A DNA stretch of 64,000 bases from Duffyella gerundensis (lineage in GTDB: Bacteria; Pseudomonadota; Gammaproteobacteria; Enterobacterales; Enterobacteriaceae). A program made the position numbers and the translations under genes. The DNA lies in the NCBI RefSeq assembly GCF_001517405.1, contig NZ_LN907827.1, positions 1,184,587-1,248,586 of the forward strand. Direction: 5' to 3'. Under the pieces are notes generated by a model, which saw only the letters and a list, made by a program, of their open reading frames with translations, was not told where the DNA came from and ran no database searches. This document shows positions 37,946-47,787 of the stretch, piece by piece (position 1 is the stretch's first letter; every line of letters begins with the position of its first letter).

Positions 37946-39517
37946 ATGTTAGATATCGTCGAACTGTCGCGTTTGCAGTTTGCCTTGACTGCAATGTATC
38001 ACTTTCTGTTTGTGCCACTGACGCTGGGTATGGCGTTCCTGCTGGCCATTATGGAAACGGTGTATGTGCTGTCTGGTAAACAGATCTACAAGGATATGAC
38101 CAAATTTTGGGGCAAGCTCTTTGGCATTAACTTTGCGCTGGGCGTGGCTACCGGTCTGACCATGGAATTCCAGTTTGGCACCAATTGGTCTTATTATTCC
38201 CATTACGTGGGAGATATTTTTGGTGCGCCACTGGCTATTGAAGGGCTGATGGCTTTTTTCCTTGAGTCGACGTTCGTCGGTCTGTTCTTTTTTGGCTGGG
38301 ATCGTCTTGGCAAAGTACAGCATCTGGCGGTAACCTGGCTGGTGGCGCTGGGATCGAACATGTCTGCATTGTGGATTCTGGTGGCTAACGGCTGGATGCA
38401 AAATCCGGTCGCCTCAGAATTTAACTTTGAAACCATGCGCATGGAAATGCTCAGCTTCTCTGAGCTGGTGCTCAACCCGGTGGCGCAGGTCAAATTTGTG
38501 CATACGGTAGCGGCGGGCTATACCGCAGGCTCAATGTTTGTGCTGGGTATCAGTGCCTGGTACCTGCTGAAGGGTCGCGATACCGCGTTTGCTAAACGCT
38601 CTTTCGCTATCGCCGCCAGTTTCGGCATGGCAGCAATTCTGTCGGTAATTGTGCTGGGTGACGAATCAGGCTACGAAATCGGTGACGTGCAGAAAACCAA
38701 GCTGGCAGCGATAGAAGCCGAATGGGAAACACAACCGGCACCGGCGGCCTTTACGCTGTTTGGCCTGCCGGATCAGGAGGCGCAGGAAAACCGTTACGCA
38801 ATTCAAATTCCTTATCTTCTGGGTCTGATCGCCACGCGATCGGTGGATCAACCGGTTACCGGCCTGAAAGAGTTGTTGCAGCAGCATGAAGTGCGCATTC
38901 GCAACGGCATGAAAGCCTATGCGCTGCTGAATACGCTGCGTTCAGGCAGCCAGGATCCGGCGGTGCGGGCAGAGTTTGAGCGCCACAAGCAAGATCTCGG
39001 CTATGGTCTGCTGTTAAAACGCTATACCGATAACGTCGCCGATGCGTCAGAAACGCAAATCGCGCAGGCCACGCAGGATTCCATTCCACGCGTTGCGCCA
39101 CTCTATTTCTCATTCCGCATCATGGTGCTCAGCGGCGTATTAATGCTGGGAATCTTCATCTTTGCCTTCTGGAGCGTGATCCGTAATCGCATTGGTCACC
39201 GTCCATGGCTGCTGAAGGCTGCACTGTACGGTATTCCGCTGCCGTGGATCGCCATCGAATCGGGCTGGTTTGTGGCGGAATATGGTCGTCAGCCGTGGGC
39301 GATTGGTGAAATCCTGCCGACGGCGGTGGCTAACTCTTCATTAACCACCGGCGACCTGCTGTTTTCCATGGGGCTGATTTGCGGGCTTTATACGCTGTTT
39401 CTGATTGTGGAAATGTACCTGATGTTCAAATTTGCGCGGCTGGGCCCAAGCAGCCTGCGAACGGGCCGCTATCACCATGAACAGCCGCTGACCCTCACCA
39501 CCGCAACGGGAGCCTGA
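37946..39517 (+). CDS. cydA: Cytochrome bd-I ubiquinol oxidase subunit I
   Basis: The main haem-bearing subunit of the high-affinity terminal oxidase, 523 residues. His19 ([12 protein letters not shown]) and His186 ([10 protein letters not shown]) are the haem ligands, and the Met ligand of haem b558 falls in SFRIMVLSG. The periplasmic Q-loop between helices 6 and 7 (about residues 250-340) contains the quinol-site stretch [12 protein letters not shown]. It forms an operon with cydB (1 bp apart) and cydX. Confidence 0.98.
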   Translation: MLDIVELSRLQFALTAMYHFLFVPLTLGMAFLLAIMETVYVLSGKQIYKDMTKFWGKLFGINFALGVATGLTMEFQFGTNWSYYSHYVGDIFGAPLAIEGLMAFFLESTFVGLFFFGWDRLGKVQHLAVTWLVALGSNMSALWILVANGWMQNPVASEFNFETMRMEMLSFSELVLNPVAQVKFVHTVAAGYTAGSMFVLGISAWYLLKGRDTAFAKRSFAIAASFGMAAILSVIVLGDESGYEIGDVQKTKLAAIEAEWETQPAPAAFTLFGLPDQEAQENRYAIQIPYLLGLIATRSVDQPVTGLKELLQQHEVRIRNGMKAYALLNTLRSGSQDPAVRAEFERHKQDLGYGLLLKRYTDNVADASETQIAQATQDSIPRVAPLYFSFRIMVLSGVLMLGIFIFAFWSVIRNRIGHRPWLLKAALYGIPLPWIAIESGWFVAEYGRQPWAIGEILPTAVANSSLTTGDLLFSMGLICGLYTLFLIVEMYLMFKFARLGPSSLRTGRYHHEQPLTLTTATGA

Positions 39518-39518
39518 T

Positions 39519-40658
39519 ATGTTCGATTATGAAGTATTACGTTTTGTCTGGTGGCTGCTGATCGGCGTGTTGTTCATCGGCTTTGCGGTTACCGACGGTT
39601 TCGATATGGGCGTTGGCATGCTGTCGCGCCTGATAGGCCGCAATGATACGGAACGCCGCATCATGATCAACAGCATTGCGCCGCACTGGGATGGCAATCA
39701 GGTATGGTTGATCACCGCGGGCGGCGCGCTGTTTGCCGCCTGGCCGATGGTCTATGCCGCTGCATTCTCCGGGTTCTATGTGGCGATGATTCTGGTGCTG
39801 GCCTCGCTGTTCTTCCGGCCGGTGGGTTTTGATTATCGCTCAAAAATCGAAGATCGCCGCTGGCGTGAAACCTGGGACTGGGGCATTTTTGTCGGCAGCT
39901 TTGTGCCGCCGCTGGTGATTGGCGTCGCTTTCGGTAACCTGCTACAGGGCGTACCGTTCCACGCTGACAGCTGGTTACGGCTGTTTTATACCGGCAACTT
40001 TTTTCAGCTGCTCAATCCTTTTGGCTTACTGGCTGGCGTGGTCAGTCTGACCATGATCCTGGCGCAGGGAGCCACCTATCTGCAGATGCGTACGCTGGGC
40101 GAGGTAGAACTGCGCGCCCGTACCGCCGCACAGATTTCCGCACTGGTAATGATGATCGCATTTGCGGCGGGCGGCGTCTGGGTCATGTATGGCATTGACG
40201 GTTATGTCATTACCAGCGCGATGAACCACAGCGCCGTATCCAATCCGCTGAGCAAAGAGGTGGTACGTCAGGCAGGCGCGTGGATGACCAACTTCCACAA
40301 CATGCCCGTCCTCTGGCTGATTCCGGCCGCAGGCGTGCTATTGCCGCTGTTCACCATTATCTGTTCACGCCGCGGCAACGGCGCCTGGGCATTTCTGTTC
40401 TCGTCGCTGACGCTGGCCTGCGTCATTCTTACCGCGGGCGTGGCCATGTTTCCGTTCATCATGCCATCCAGCACGGTGCCAAACATCAGCCTGACCGTCT
40501 GGGATGCTACGTCGAGCCTGTTGACGCTGCGCATTATGACCGTTGCCGCCATTATCTTTGTGCCCATCATCCTGCTCTATACCACCTGGTGCTACTGGAA
40601 AATGTTTGGCCGCATCAGTAAAGAGCAGATTGAAACGCACTCCCATTCACTTTACTAA
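39519..40658 (+). CDS. cydB: Cytochrome bd-I ubiquinol oxidase subunit II
   Basis: A 379-residue integral membrane subunit, the E. coli length, with about eight to nine hydrophobic helices. Family signatures FAVTDGFDMGVGML near the N-terminus, the HWDGNQVWLI turn and the final YTTWCYWKMFG are present. It pairs with CydA to form the oxidase. It starts one base after the cydA stop and cydX follows after 13 bp. Confidence 0.98.
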   Translation: MFDYEVLRFVWWLLIGVLFIGFAVTDGFDMGVGMLSRLIGRNDTERRIMINSIAPHWDGNQVWLITAGGALFAAWPMVYAAAFSGFYVAMILVLASLFFRPVGFDYRSKIEDRRWRETWDWGIFVGSFVPPLVIGVAFGNLLQGVPFHADSWLRLFYTGNFFQLLNPFGLLAGVVSLTMILAQGATYLQMRTLGEVELRARTAAQISALVMMIAFAAGGVWVMYGIDGYVITSAMNHSAVSNPLSKEVVRQAGAWMTNFHNMPVLWLIPAAGVLLPLFTIICSRRGNGAWAFLFSSLTLACVILTAGVAMFPFIMPSSTVPNISLTVWDATSSLLTLRIMTVAAIIFVPIILLYTTWCYWKMFGRISKEQIETHSHSLY

Positions 40659-40671
40659 CAGGGGCTACATC

Positions 40672-40785
40672 ATGTGGTATTTTGCCTGGATCCTCGGCAC
40701 CTTGCTCGCCTGCGCATTTGGCGTGATCACCGCCCTGGCGATTGAACATGTCGACGCGACGAAATCTGGCTCCGATGCCAGATAA
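40672..40785 (+). CDS. cydX: Cytochrome bd-I accessory subunit CydX
   Basis: A 37-residue single-pass membrane protein that stabilises the haems of cytochrome bd-I. The sequence starts MWYFAWILGTLLAC and has one helix at about 3-24, then a polar tail; it aligns with E. coli CydX over its full length. It lies 13 bp after cydB with an AGGGG ribosome-binding site. In E. coli ybgE follows; here a terminator follows at once. Confidence 0.96.
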   Translation: MWYFAWILGTLLACAFGVITALAIEHVDATKSGSDAR

Positions 40786-41093
40786 TCGCTGACCTCTCAC
40801 AGCGCTCCGTACGGGGCGCTTTTTTGTTGCCCCGCCTTTTATTACCTCATCTTTATCCGGATCGTTTTTAGCCCCCTTAACCCGCAGGATTCGTCTTATC
40901 GGCGAGGGGAAATAACGCCGCGCTTTCGTCAAGTTAGTGGCGATTTCAGTCAGTGAGCCTTGACGATGTTGGCGCAAATTTTCAGCACCGTTTTGCCGGC
41001 GATAATTATTTTCTTTGCGCTATGGCAATCCATTCCCAAGGCGTTGGCTCTTGCGTATAGTAGCAACGTTTAAAAGCCTGACCGGGATGTAGA
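40786..41093. other. cydX-ybgC intergenic region without ybgE
   Basis: About 308 bp in the place of E. coli ybgE. It holds the cydABX terminator, then 240 bp leading to the tol-pal operon. A possible 35-codon frame (40966-41073, MLAQIFSTVLP start) contains a hydrophobic run IIIFFALW. It has no clear ribosome-binding site and could be chance or a ybgE remnant. A TATAGT hexamer at 41057-41062 is a candidate -10 for ybgC. Confidence 0.5.
40801..40825 (+). terminator. Rho-independent terminator of cydABX
   Basis: Stem AGCGCTCC/GGGGCGCT (one wobble) around GTAC, followed by six T, 15 bp after the cydX stop. Confidence 0.88.
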
Positions 41094-42181
<1,088 letters not shown>

Positions 42182-42193
42182 GCGAGGTGACGC

Positions 42194-42622
42194 ATGGCCA
42201 GAAAACGTGGTCGCGGTCGCCGCGAACTTAAATCTGAGATCAATATCGTTCCACTGCTCGACGTGCTGCTGGTGCTGCTGCTGATATTCATGGCAACGGC
42301 GCCCATCATCACCCAGAGCGTTGAGGTTGATTTGCCAGACGCTACCGATTCTAAAACCGTTTCCAGCGATGATAATCCGCCGGTAATTGTGGAAGTGTCC
42401 GGCGTCGGCCAGTACAGCTTGGTAGTGGATCACGATCGTATGGAGCAGTTGCCGTCTGAACAGGTGGTGGCTGAAGCGCAACGCCGTCTGGAAGCGAATC
42501 CGAAAACGGTGTTTTTGATCGGCGGCGCGAAAGATGTGCCTTACGACGAAATTATCAAGGCGCTGAACTTGCTGCATCAGGCAGGCGTGAAGTCTGTGGG
42601 TTTGATGACGCAGCCGATCTAA
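42194..42622 (+). CDS. tolR: Tol-Pal system protein TolR
   Basis: A 142-residue ExbD-like protein with one N-terminal helix at about 19-38 and a periplasmic domain. The proton-pathway Asp lies in INIVPLLDVLLVLL at residue 23. It works with TolQ. It lies 12 bp after tolQ with a GAGG ribosome-binding site and 30 bp before tolA. Confidence 0.98.
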   Translation: MARKRGRGRRELKSEINIVPLLDVLLVLLLIFMATAPIITQSVEVDLPDATDSKTVSSDDNPPVIVEVSGVGQYSLVVDHDRMEQLPSEQVVAEAQRRLEANPKTVFLIGGAKDVPYDEIIKALNLLHQAGVKSVGLMTQPI

Positions 42623-42652
42623 TTTATTCGAACCGTTTTTTGGGAACCGAGA

Positions 42653-43966
42653 GTGTCGAAGGCAACCGAGCAGAACGCTAAGTTAAAACGCGCGATAATC
42701 GTATCCGTAATCCTGCACATCGTTTTGATTGGGTTACTGATATGGAGCTCGTTTAACGAAAATATTGAAGCGAGTGGCGGCGGTGGCGGCAGCGATATCG
42801 ACGCGGTCATGGTCGATCCCGGTGCGGTCGTTGAGCAGTTTAACCGCCAGCAGAATCAGCAGAGCGACAGCCAGCGTGCCGCTCAACAGCGTAAAAAGCA
42901 GGCGCAGCAGCAGGCAGAAGAGCTGCAGCAAAAGCAGGCCGCTGAACAACAGCGGCTGAAAGCGCTGGAAAAAGAGCGTTTGCAGGCGCAGGAAGCGGCG
43001 AAGGCAGAAGCAAAAGCCCAGGCAGCAGAGCAGAAGCAGGCGGAAGCGGCGGCACAGCAGGCGCAAGAGCAGCAGAAAACCGCAGAAGCGGCGGCGGCCA
43101 AGGCGAAAGCCGATGCCAAAGCGGAAGCTGATGCACAGATGAAAGCCGCTGCCGACGCGAAAAAACAGGCTGATGAGCAGGCGAAAAAAGCTGCCGCGGC
43201 CGATGCGAAAAAACAGGCAGAAGAGCAGGCAAAAAAAGCGGCGGCCAACGCCAAAAAAGAGGCGGAAGAGCAGGCCAAAGCGGCTGCTGCAGAAGCGGTA
43301 AAAGAGAAGGAAAAAGCGGCGAAAGCGGAAGCCGCAGCCAAGGCCAAAGCGGATGCGCAGGCGAAAGCAAAAGCCGCTCAGGAAGCGAAAGAACAGGCCG
43401 CTGCCGAAGCTAAAGCGAAGGCGACACAGGAAGCAAAAGAGCAGGCCGCTGCCGACGCGAAAGCAGAAGCCAAAGCCAAAGCTGAGGCGAAAGCGGAAGC
43501 TGCGGCGAAAGCTAAAGCAGATGCCGCAGCCAAAGCGAAAGCGGCCGCCGACGCGAAGAAAAAAGCTGCCGCGGAAGCCGCCAGCGACAGCGATGCGGTA
43601 GACGATCTGCTGGGCGGTCTGGCTTCCGGCAAAAATGCGCCGAAAGCGGGTGGCGGGGCAGCAGGGCAGGGGAATCAGAAAAAATCGGGCGCATCGGGAG
43701 CCGATATCAGCAACTATGCTGGTCAGATCCAGGCGGCGATTCAAAGCAAGTTTTACGATTCAGATAACTACAAGGGCAAAACCTGTACGCTGCGGGTTAA
43801 TCTGGCGCCGGACGGTTTGCTGATTAGCGTGAAGGCGGAAGGCGGCGATCCCGCACTGTGTCAGGCTGCGATGGCAGCGGCCCGACAGGCGCGCATTCCT
43901 AAGCCTCCGAGCCAGGATGTGTACCAGGTTTTCAAAAACGCACCACTCTATTTTAAACCGCAATAA
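42653..43966 (+). CDS. tolA: Tol-Pal system protein TolA
   Basis: A 437-residue protein (E. coli 421) that spans the periplasm and links the TolQR motor to TolB and Pal. One N-terminal helix (about 14-34) is followed by a long Ala/Lys/Glu/Gln-rich helical domain II (about 65-310) with many KA-A-EA repeats. The globular domain III holds the GKTCTLRVNLAPDG and CQAAMAAARQARIPKPPS motifs. GTG start, as in E. coli; the N-terminus SKATEQN is conserved. The extra length lies in the repetitive domain. Confidence 0.97.
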   Translation: MSKATEQNAKLKRAIIVSVILHIVLIGLLIWSSFNENIEASGGGGGSDIDAVMVDPGAVVEQFNRQQNQQSDSQRAAQQRKKQAQQQAEELQQKQAAEQQRLKALEKERLQAQEAAKAEAKAQAAEQKQAEAAAQQAQEQQKTAEAAAAKAKADAKAEADAQMKAAADAKKQADEQAKKAAAADAKKQAEEQAKKAAANAKKEAEEQAKAAAAEAVKEKEKAAKAEAAAKAKADAQAKAKAAQEAKEQAAAEAKAKATQEAKEQAAADAKAEAKAKAEAKAEAAAKAKADAAAKAKAAADAKKKAAAEAASDSDAVDDLLGGLASGKNAPKAGGGAAGQGNQKKSGASGADISNYAGQIQAAIQSKFYDSDNYKGKTCTLRVNLAPDGLLISVKAEGGDPALCQAAMAAARQARIPKPPSQDVYQVFKNAPLYFKPQ

Positions 43967-44140
43967 GAGAGTAACAAATGGCAGCTTGAACTATGTTTAG
44001 CTTGCCGTAATCTAAAGCCTGTCGGCACCTGCATCAGGCTTCTGATGGTGCGGGAACAGTGCAGGCTATGTGCTGTGCATTTGATAGTTATTGAACACTG
44101 CTAATTATCGTGGACGTTGCGTTCAGGTAAGGGAGAGAAA

Positions 44141-45433
44141 ATGAAGCAGGCATTTCGTGTTGCGTTAAGTTTTTTAATACTGTGGGCGGCCGCGCTGCAC
44201 GCAGAAGTTCGTATCGAAATCACGCAGGGTGTAAATACCGCCCGTCCAATTGGCGTCGTGCCATTCAAGTGGACCGGACCAGGAGCGGCGCCGGAAGATG
44301 TTGGCGGTATCGTTGCTGCGGATCTGCGCAACAGCGGCAAATTCAATCCGCTGGATCGCTCGCGTTTGCCACAGCAGCCTACCACGGCCGCTGAAGTTCA
44401 GCCTGCCGCCTGGAGCGCGCTGGGTATTGATGCCGTTGTTGTTGGCCAGGTACAGCCAGGCGCCGATGGCAGCTATGTTGTCTCTTACCAACTGGTGGAT
44501 ACCGCAGGTTCGCCGGGCACCGTGCTTGCCCAGAACCAGTTCAAGGTGACCAAACAGTGGCTGCGCTACGCTGCGCATACCGCCAGTGATGAATCCTTTG
44601 AGAAACTCACCGGCATCAAAGGCGCATTCCGTACGCGCATTGCCTATGTGGTACAGACCAATGGCGGTCAGTTCCCCTATGAGTTGCGCGTAGCCGACTA
44701 CGATGGCTACAACCAGTTTGTGGTTCACCGTTCACCACAGCCGCTGATGTCACCGGCCTGGTCACCTGATGGCAGCAAAGTAGCGTACGTGACTTTTGAA
44801 AGCGGCAAGTCCGCGCTGGTGGTACAAACGCTGGCAAACAGCGCTATCCGTCAGATCGCCTCTTTCCCACGTCACAACGGCGCACCGGCTTTCTCTCCGG
44901 ATGGCAGCAAGCTCGCGTTTGCGCTGTCTAAAACCGGCAGCCTGAACCTGTACGTGATGGACCTTGGCTCAGGCCAGATTCGTCAGGTCACCGACGGCCG
45001 TTTTAACAGCACTGAACCGACCTGGTTCCCGGACAGCCAGACGCTGGCTTACACCTCCGATCAGGCAGGTCGTCCACAAATTTATAAAATTGGCGTCAAC
45101 GGTGGCACTCCGCAGCGCGTGACCTGGGAAGGTTCTCAGAATCAGGACGCGGATGTCAGCACTGACGGTAAATCAATGGTGATGGTCAGCACCAATGGCG
45201 GTGCGCAGCACGTCGCCAGACAGGATCTGGAAACGGGAGCCGTTCAACCTTTAACGGACACGTTCCTGGATGAAACGCCAAGTCTTGCACCTAATGGCAC
45301 CATGGTAATCTACAGCTCTACTCAGGGTATGGGTTCCGTACTGCAATTGGTATCAACAGATGGTCGTTTCAAAGCGCGTCTTCCGGCAACTGATGGACAG
45401 GTAAAATTCCCTGCCTGGTCGCCGTATCTGTGA
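44141..45433 (+). CDS. tolB: Tol-Pal system protein TolB
   Basis: A 430-residue periplasmic protein with a signal peptide cut after about residue 21 (LHA-EVRI). An N-terminal domain is followed by a six-bladed beta-propeller with repeated SPDGSK-type motifs ([26 protein letters not shown]) that binds Pal. The ATG at 44141 matches the E. coli start and follows GGGAGAG. The 174-bp gap after tolA contains no gene but may hold a second promoter. Confidence 0.98.
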   Translation: MKQAFRVALSFLILWAAALHAEVRIEITQGVNTARPIGVVPFKWTGPGAAPEDVGGIVAADLRNSGKFNPLDRSRLPQQPTTAAEVQPAAWSALGIDAVVVGQVQPGADGSYVVSYQLVDTAGSPGTVLAQNQFKVTKQWLRYAAHTASDESFEKLTGIKGAFRTRIAYVVQTNGGQFPYELRVADYDGYNQFVVHRSPQPLMSPAWSPDGSKVAYVTFESGKSALVVQTLANSAIRQIASFPRHNGAPAFSPDGSKLAFALSKTGSLNLYVMDLGSGQIRQVTDGRFNSTEPTWFPDSQTLAYTSDQAGRPQIYKIGVNGGTPQRVTWEGSQNQDADVSTDGKSMVMVSTNGGAQHVARQDLETGAVQPLTDTFLDETPSLAPNGTMVIYSSTQGMGSVLQLVSTDGRFKARLPATDGQVKFPAWSPYL

Positions 45434-45479
45434 TGCATATGAAAATGTGTATGGCAAACAAAATAATAGGATTCAAAAA

Positions 45480-46013
45480 ATGCAATTGAACAAAGTGCTG
45501 AAGGGTTTACTGCTGGCTCTGCCAGTGATCGCAGTGGCTGCATGTAGCTCACACAAAAACAATAACAACGACCAGACCAACGGTATGGGCGCTGATGGTG
45601 CTTATGCTAACGGCGGCATGAACGGTAGCGGCAACGGCGGCAACATGTCTTCAGACGAGCAAGCTCGCCTGCAGATGGAACAGCTGCAACGTAACAACAT
45701 CGTTTACTTCGGTCTGGATCAGTATGACATCCAGTCTGACTTCGCTCAGATGCTGGATCAGCACGCGGCTTTCCTGCGTAGCAACCCATCTTACAAAGTG
45801 ACCGTTGAAGGTCATGCGGACGAACGCGGTACGCCGGAATACAACATTGCTCTGGGCGAGCGTCGCGCCAGCGCAGTGAAAATGTATCTGCAGGGTAAAG
45901 GCGTTTCTGCCGATCAGATCTCTATCGTTTCTTACGGTAAAGAGAAACCAGCTGTACTGGGTCATGACGAATCGGCTTACTCGAAAAACCGTCGTGCCGT
46001 ACTGGTATACTAA
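45480..46013 (+). CDS. pal: Peptidoglycan-associated lipoprotein Pal
   Basis: A 177-residue outer-membrane lipoprotein (E. coli 173). The lipobox AVAAC places the lipidated Cys at residue 22. A Gly/Asn-rich linker precedes the OmpA-like peptidoglycan-binding domain with [24 protein letters not shown]. The start at 45480 matches E. coli; the longer frame from 45447 has no support. It lies 46 bp after tolB and 9 bp before cpoB. Confidence 0.98.
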   Translation: MQLNKVLKGLLLALPVIAVAACSSHKNNNNDQTNGMGADGAYANGGMNGSGNGGNMSSDEQARLQMEQLQRNNIVYFGLDQYDIQSDFAQMLDQHAAFLRSNPSYKVTVEGHADERGTPEYNIALGERRASAVKMYLQGKGVSADQISIVSYGKEKPAVLGHDESAYSKNRRAVLVY

Positions 46014-46022
46014 GAGAACCAC

Positions 46023-46820
46023 ATGATTAGTAGCTTCAGAACTCACCTGTTGAGTCTGTCGTTACTGGTTGGCGTAGCGGCCCCCTGGGCCGCTAATGCC
46101 CAGGCAACAATCAGTAACGTTGGCTCTGGCTCGGTTGAAGACCGTGTCACCACTCTTGAACGTATTTCTAATGCCCAGGCGCAACTTTTGCAGCAACTCC
46201 AGCAGCAGATGAACGCCAACCAAAGCGATATCGATTCGCTGCGCGGGCAGATCCAGGAAAACTCATATCAGCTAAATCAGGTGGTCGAGCGGCAAAAGCA
46301 GCTCTATCAGCAGATTGATGCGCTCAGTAGCAGCAATGCCAGCAACAGCAGCAATGCGGCTGCAGCAGATACCGGCTCGGCTACGGCAGCAGCAGCGGGC
46401 TCTGACAACAGCAGCAGCGATGCCGCCGCGGCACCGGTACAAAGCGGTGATGCCAATACCGATTACAACAACGCTGTTGATCTGGTATTGCAAAAGAAAC
46501 AGTACGATCAGGCGATCGCTGCTTTTCAGGCTTTCGTAAAAAAATACCCTGATTCTACCTTTCAGCCGAATGCCAATTACTGGCTTGGGCAGCTCTTTTA
46601 TAACAAGGGCAAAAAGGATGATGCCGCGTACTTTTTTGCCACAGTGGTAAAAAAATACCCGAAATCACCAAAAAGTGCGGAAGCGCTGTTTAAGGTCGGC
46701 GTCATCATGCAGGACAAAGGTGATAACGCGAAGGCTAAAGCAGTGTTTCAACAGGTGGTTAAGCAGTATCCCAACAGTGAATCTGCTAAGCAGGCGCAAA
46801 AACGCATAGCAGCGCTGTAA
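46023..46820 (+). CDS. cpoB: Cell division coordinator CpoB
   Basis: A 265-residue periplasmic protein (formerly YbgF) that coordinates PBP1B activity with Tol-driven constriction. A signal peptide ends near residue 26 (ANA-QATIS). A coiled coil at about 35-95 (ISNAQAQLLQQLQQQM) trimerises. A Ser/Ala-rich linker leads to a C-terminal TPR domain from about 143 (DYNNAVDLVLQKKQYDQAIAAF). Last gene of the tol-pal operon; a weak hairpin (46832-46860) follows. Confidence 0.97.
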   Translation: MISSFRTHLLSLSLLVGVAAPWAANAQATISNVGSGSVEDRVTTLERISNAQAQLLQQLQQQMNANQSDIDSLRGQIQENSYQLNQVVERQKQLYQQIDALSSSNASNSSNAAAADTGSATAAAAGSDNSSSDAAAAPVQSGDANTDYNNAVDLVLQKKQYDQAIAAFQAFVKKYPDSTFQPNANYWLGQLFYNKGKKDDAAYFFATVVKKYPKSPKSAEALFKVGVIMQDKGDNAKAKAVFQQVVKQYPNSESAKQAQKRIAAL

Positions 46821-46905
46821 AAGGCGATGAAAAGCCAGATATCGTATGATTTCTGGCCTTAGTGCGTTAAAGGTAAGCAGTTAGCGGTATTCGCGGAAAA
46901 AGGGG

Positions 46906-46933
46906 TTGCGCTCCCCCGCTAAATCAGTAATAT
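46906..46933 (+). promoter_or_regulatory. Candidate promoter of the tRNA-Lys cluster
   Basis: TTGCGC (46906-46911) and TAATAT (46928-46933) are 16 bp apart, followed by a GC-rich GCCGCCG. It lies about 45 bp ahead of the first mature tRNA end, typical for stable-RNA promoters. Confidence 0.55.
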
Positions 46934-46983
46934 ATGCCGCCGTTGCCGGGACATATCTTAAAGCGGTTCAGGTGGCATAAAGT

Positions 46984-47059
46984 GGGTCGTTAGCTCAGTT
47001 GGTAGAGCAGTTGACTTTTAATCAATTGGTCGCAGGTTCGAATCCTGCACGACCCACCA
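46984..47059 (+). tRNA. tRNA-Lys (UUU), copy 1
   Basis: A complete 76-nt tRNA including encoded CCA. Anticodon TTT at 47017-47019 in the loop CTTTTAA. Identical to copies 2 and 3. Position between cpoB and nadA equals the lysT-valT tRNA operon of E. coli, but no tRNA-Val is present here. A 31-bp spacer separates it from copy 2. Confidence 0.98.
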
Positions 47060-47090
47060 CTTTAAAGTAAATCGCAGTACACCGCGTAGC

Positions 47091-47166
47091 GGGTCGTTAG
47101 CTCAGTTGGTAGAGCAGTTGACTTTTAATCAATTGGTCGCAGGTTCGAATCCTGCACGACCCACCA
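47091..47166 (+). tRNA. tRNA-Lys (UUU), copy 2
   Basis: 76 nt with encoded CCA, identical to copy 1, anticodon TTT at 47124-47126. It is directly followed by the first 138-bp unit that ends in a second copy of the tRNA-Lys 3' end. Confidence 0.98.
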
Positions 47167-47304
47167 CTTTAACGTGAAGCACAGTGTAAAATCGTGAAGG
47201 ATGCGAACCTGCAGCAGGTTCGAGTCGAGCGAAAGCGAGACAACGTTGCGACAGCAACGGTCCGCAGGACAAGGCGAAGCCGGGTAATCCTGCACGACCC
47301 ACCA
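47167..47304 (+). repeat. tRNA-Lys-tail repeat unit A with split T arm
   Basis: A 138-bp unit that starts right after tRNA-Lys copy 2 and ends with the exact tRNA-Lys 3' end (CCTGCACGACCCACCA). Near its middle it repeats the T-arm 5' half (GCAGG-TTCGA, 47214-47223). The matching T-arm 3' half AT-CCTGC appears only after a 63-bp insert (47224-47286). The insert folds by eye into four mini-hairpins: GTCGAGC-GAAA-GCGAGAC, CGTTGC-GACA-GCAACG, GTCC-GCA-GGAC and GGC-GAA-GCC. A further hairpin CGAACCTG/CAGGTTCG lies at 47204-47222. Only one base differs from unit B. It resembles in principle the E. coli tyrT repeats, which also carry a tRNA tail, but the sequence is unrelated as far as can be judged by eye. 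Confidence 0.85.
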
Positions 47305-47335
47305 CTTTAAAGCAGATTGCAGTAAACCGCACAGC

Positions 47336-47411
47336 GGGTCGTTAGCTCAGTTGGTAGAGCAGTTGACTTTTAATCAATTGGTCGCAGGTTCGAATCCTGC
47401 ACGACCCACCA
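47336..47411 (+). tRNA. tRNA-Lys (UUU), copy 3
   Basis: 76 nt with encoded CCA, identical to copies 1 and 2, anticodon TTT at 47369-47371. Preceded by a 31-bp spacer similar to that between copies 1 and 2, and followed by repeat unit B. Confidence 0.98.
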
Positions 47412-47549
47412 CTTTAATGTGAAGCACAGTGTAAAATCGTGAAGGATGCGAACCTGCAGCAGGTTCGAGTCGAGCGAAAGCGAGACAACGTTGCGACAGC
47501 AACGGTCCGCAGGACAAGGCGAAGCCGGGTAATCCTGCACGACCCACCA
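47412..47549 (+). repeat. tRNA-Lys-tail repeat unit B with split T arm
   Basis: A second 138-bp unit, 137 of 138 positions identical to unit A (C/T change at the seventh base). Together with tRNA-Lys copy 3 it forms a 214-bp direct repeat of 47091-47304. It ends in the tRNA tail with CCA and runs directly into the cluster terminator, so both units should be transcribed with the tRNAs. Confidence 0.85.
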
Positions 47550-47553
47550 ATGT

Positions 47554-47580
47554 AAAAAGGCGCCCTAAAGGCGCCTTTTT
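47554..47580 (+). terminator. Rho-independent terminator of the tRNA-Lys cluster
   Basis: AAAAA-GGCGCC, 5-nt loop, GGCGCC-TTTTT, starting 4 bp after the last repeat unit. Confidence 0.92.
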
Positions 47581-47604
47581 GCTTTTCTGTTTTCTGGACT
47601 TACA

Positions 47605-47690
47605 GGATCTAAACCTGCTGCAGGTTTGGCTACCTGGCCGCGAGCTACATTAGCTGGTGCATCAACATCACCCGCAAGACGAGGCGCATA
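47605..47690 (+). repeat. Possible decayed copy of the tRNA-tail unit
   Basis: Downstream of the terminator a hairpin AAACCTG/CAGGTTT (47611-47627) resembles the CGAACCTG/CAGGTTCG hairpin of units A and B. It is preceded by GGAT in both cases. About 50 bp later CCGCAAGACGAGGCG (47672-47686) resembles CCGCAGGACAAGGCG of the units. Alignment in between is poor, so this is tentative. Confidence 0.35.
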
Positions 47691-47787
47691 ACGCACACAA
47701 GCCTGCGTTCTTCTGCACATCCACCAGGCGCACAAAGGCTCCCTGAAGCGTTGTTTCTGCGTTTCACACTGCGACCGCTTATCATCG

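Noticed and set aside
42734-43744. Long minus-strand frame (336 codons) opposite tolA
   Set aside because: Produced by the repetitive GC-biased Ala/Lys/Glu codons of TolA domain II; low-complexity Phe/Arg/Leu product, no ribosome-binding site or homologue.
47129-47332. Minus-strand 67-codon frame with VVGRAGFEPATN-type sequence
   Set aside because: It is the antisense of tRNA-Lys and the repeat unit; such peptides are a common false call over tRNA-Lys genes.
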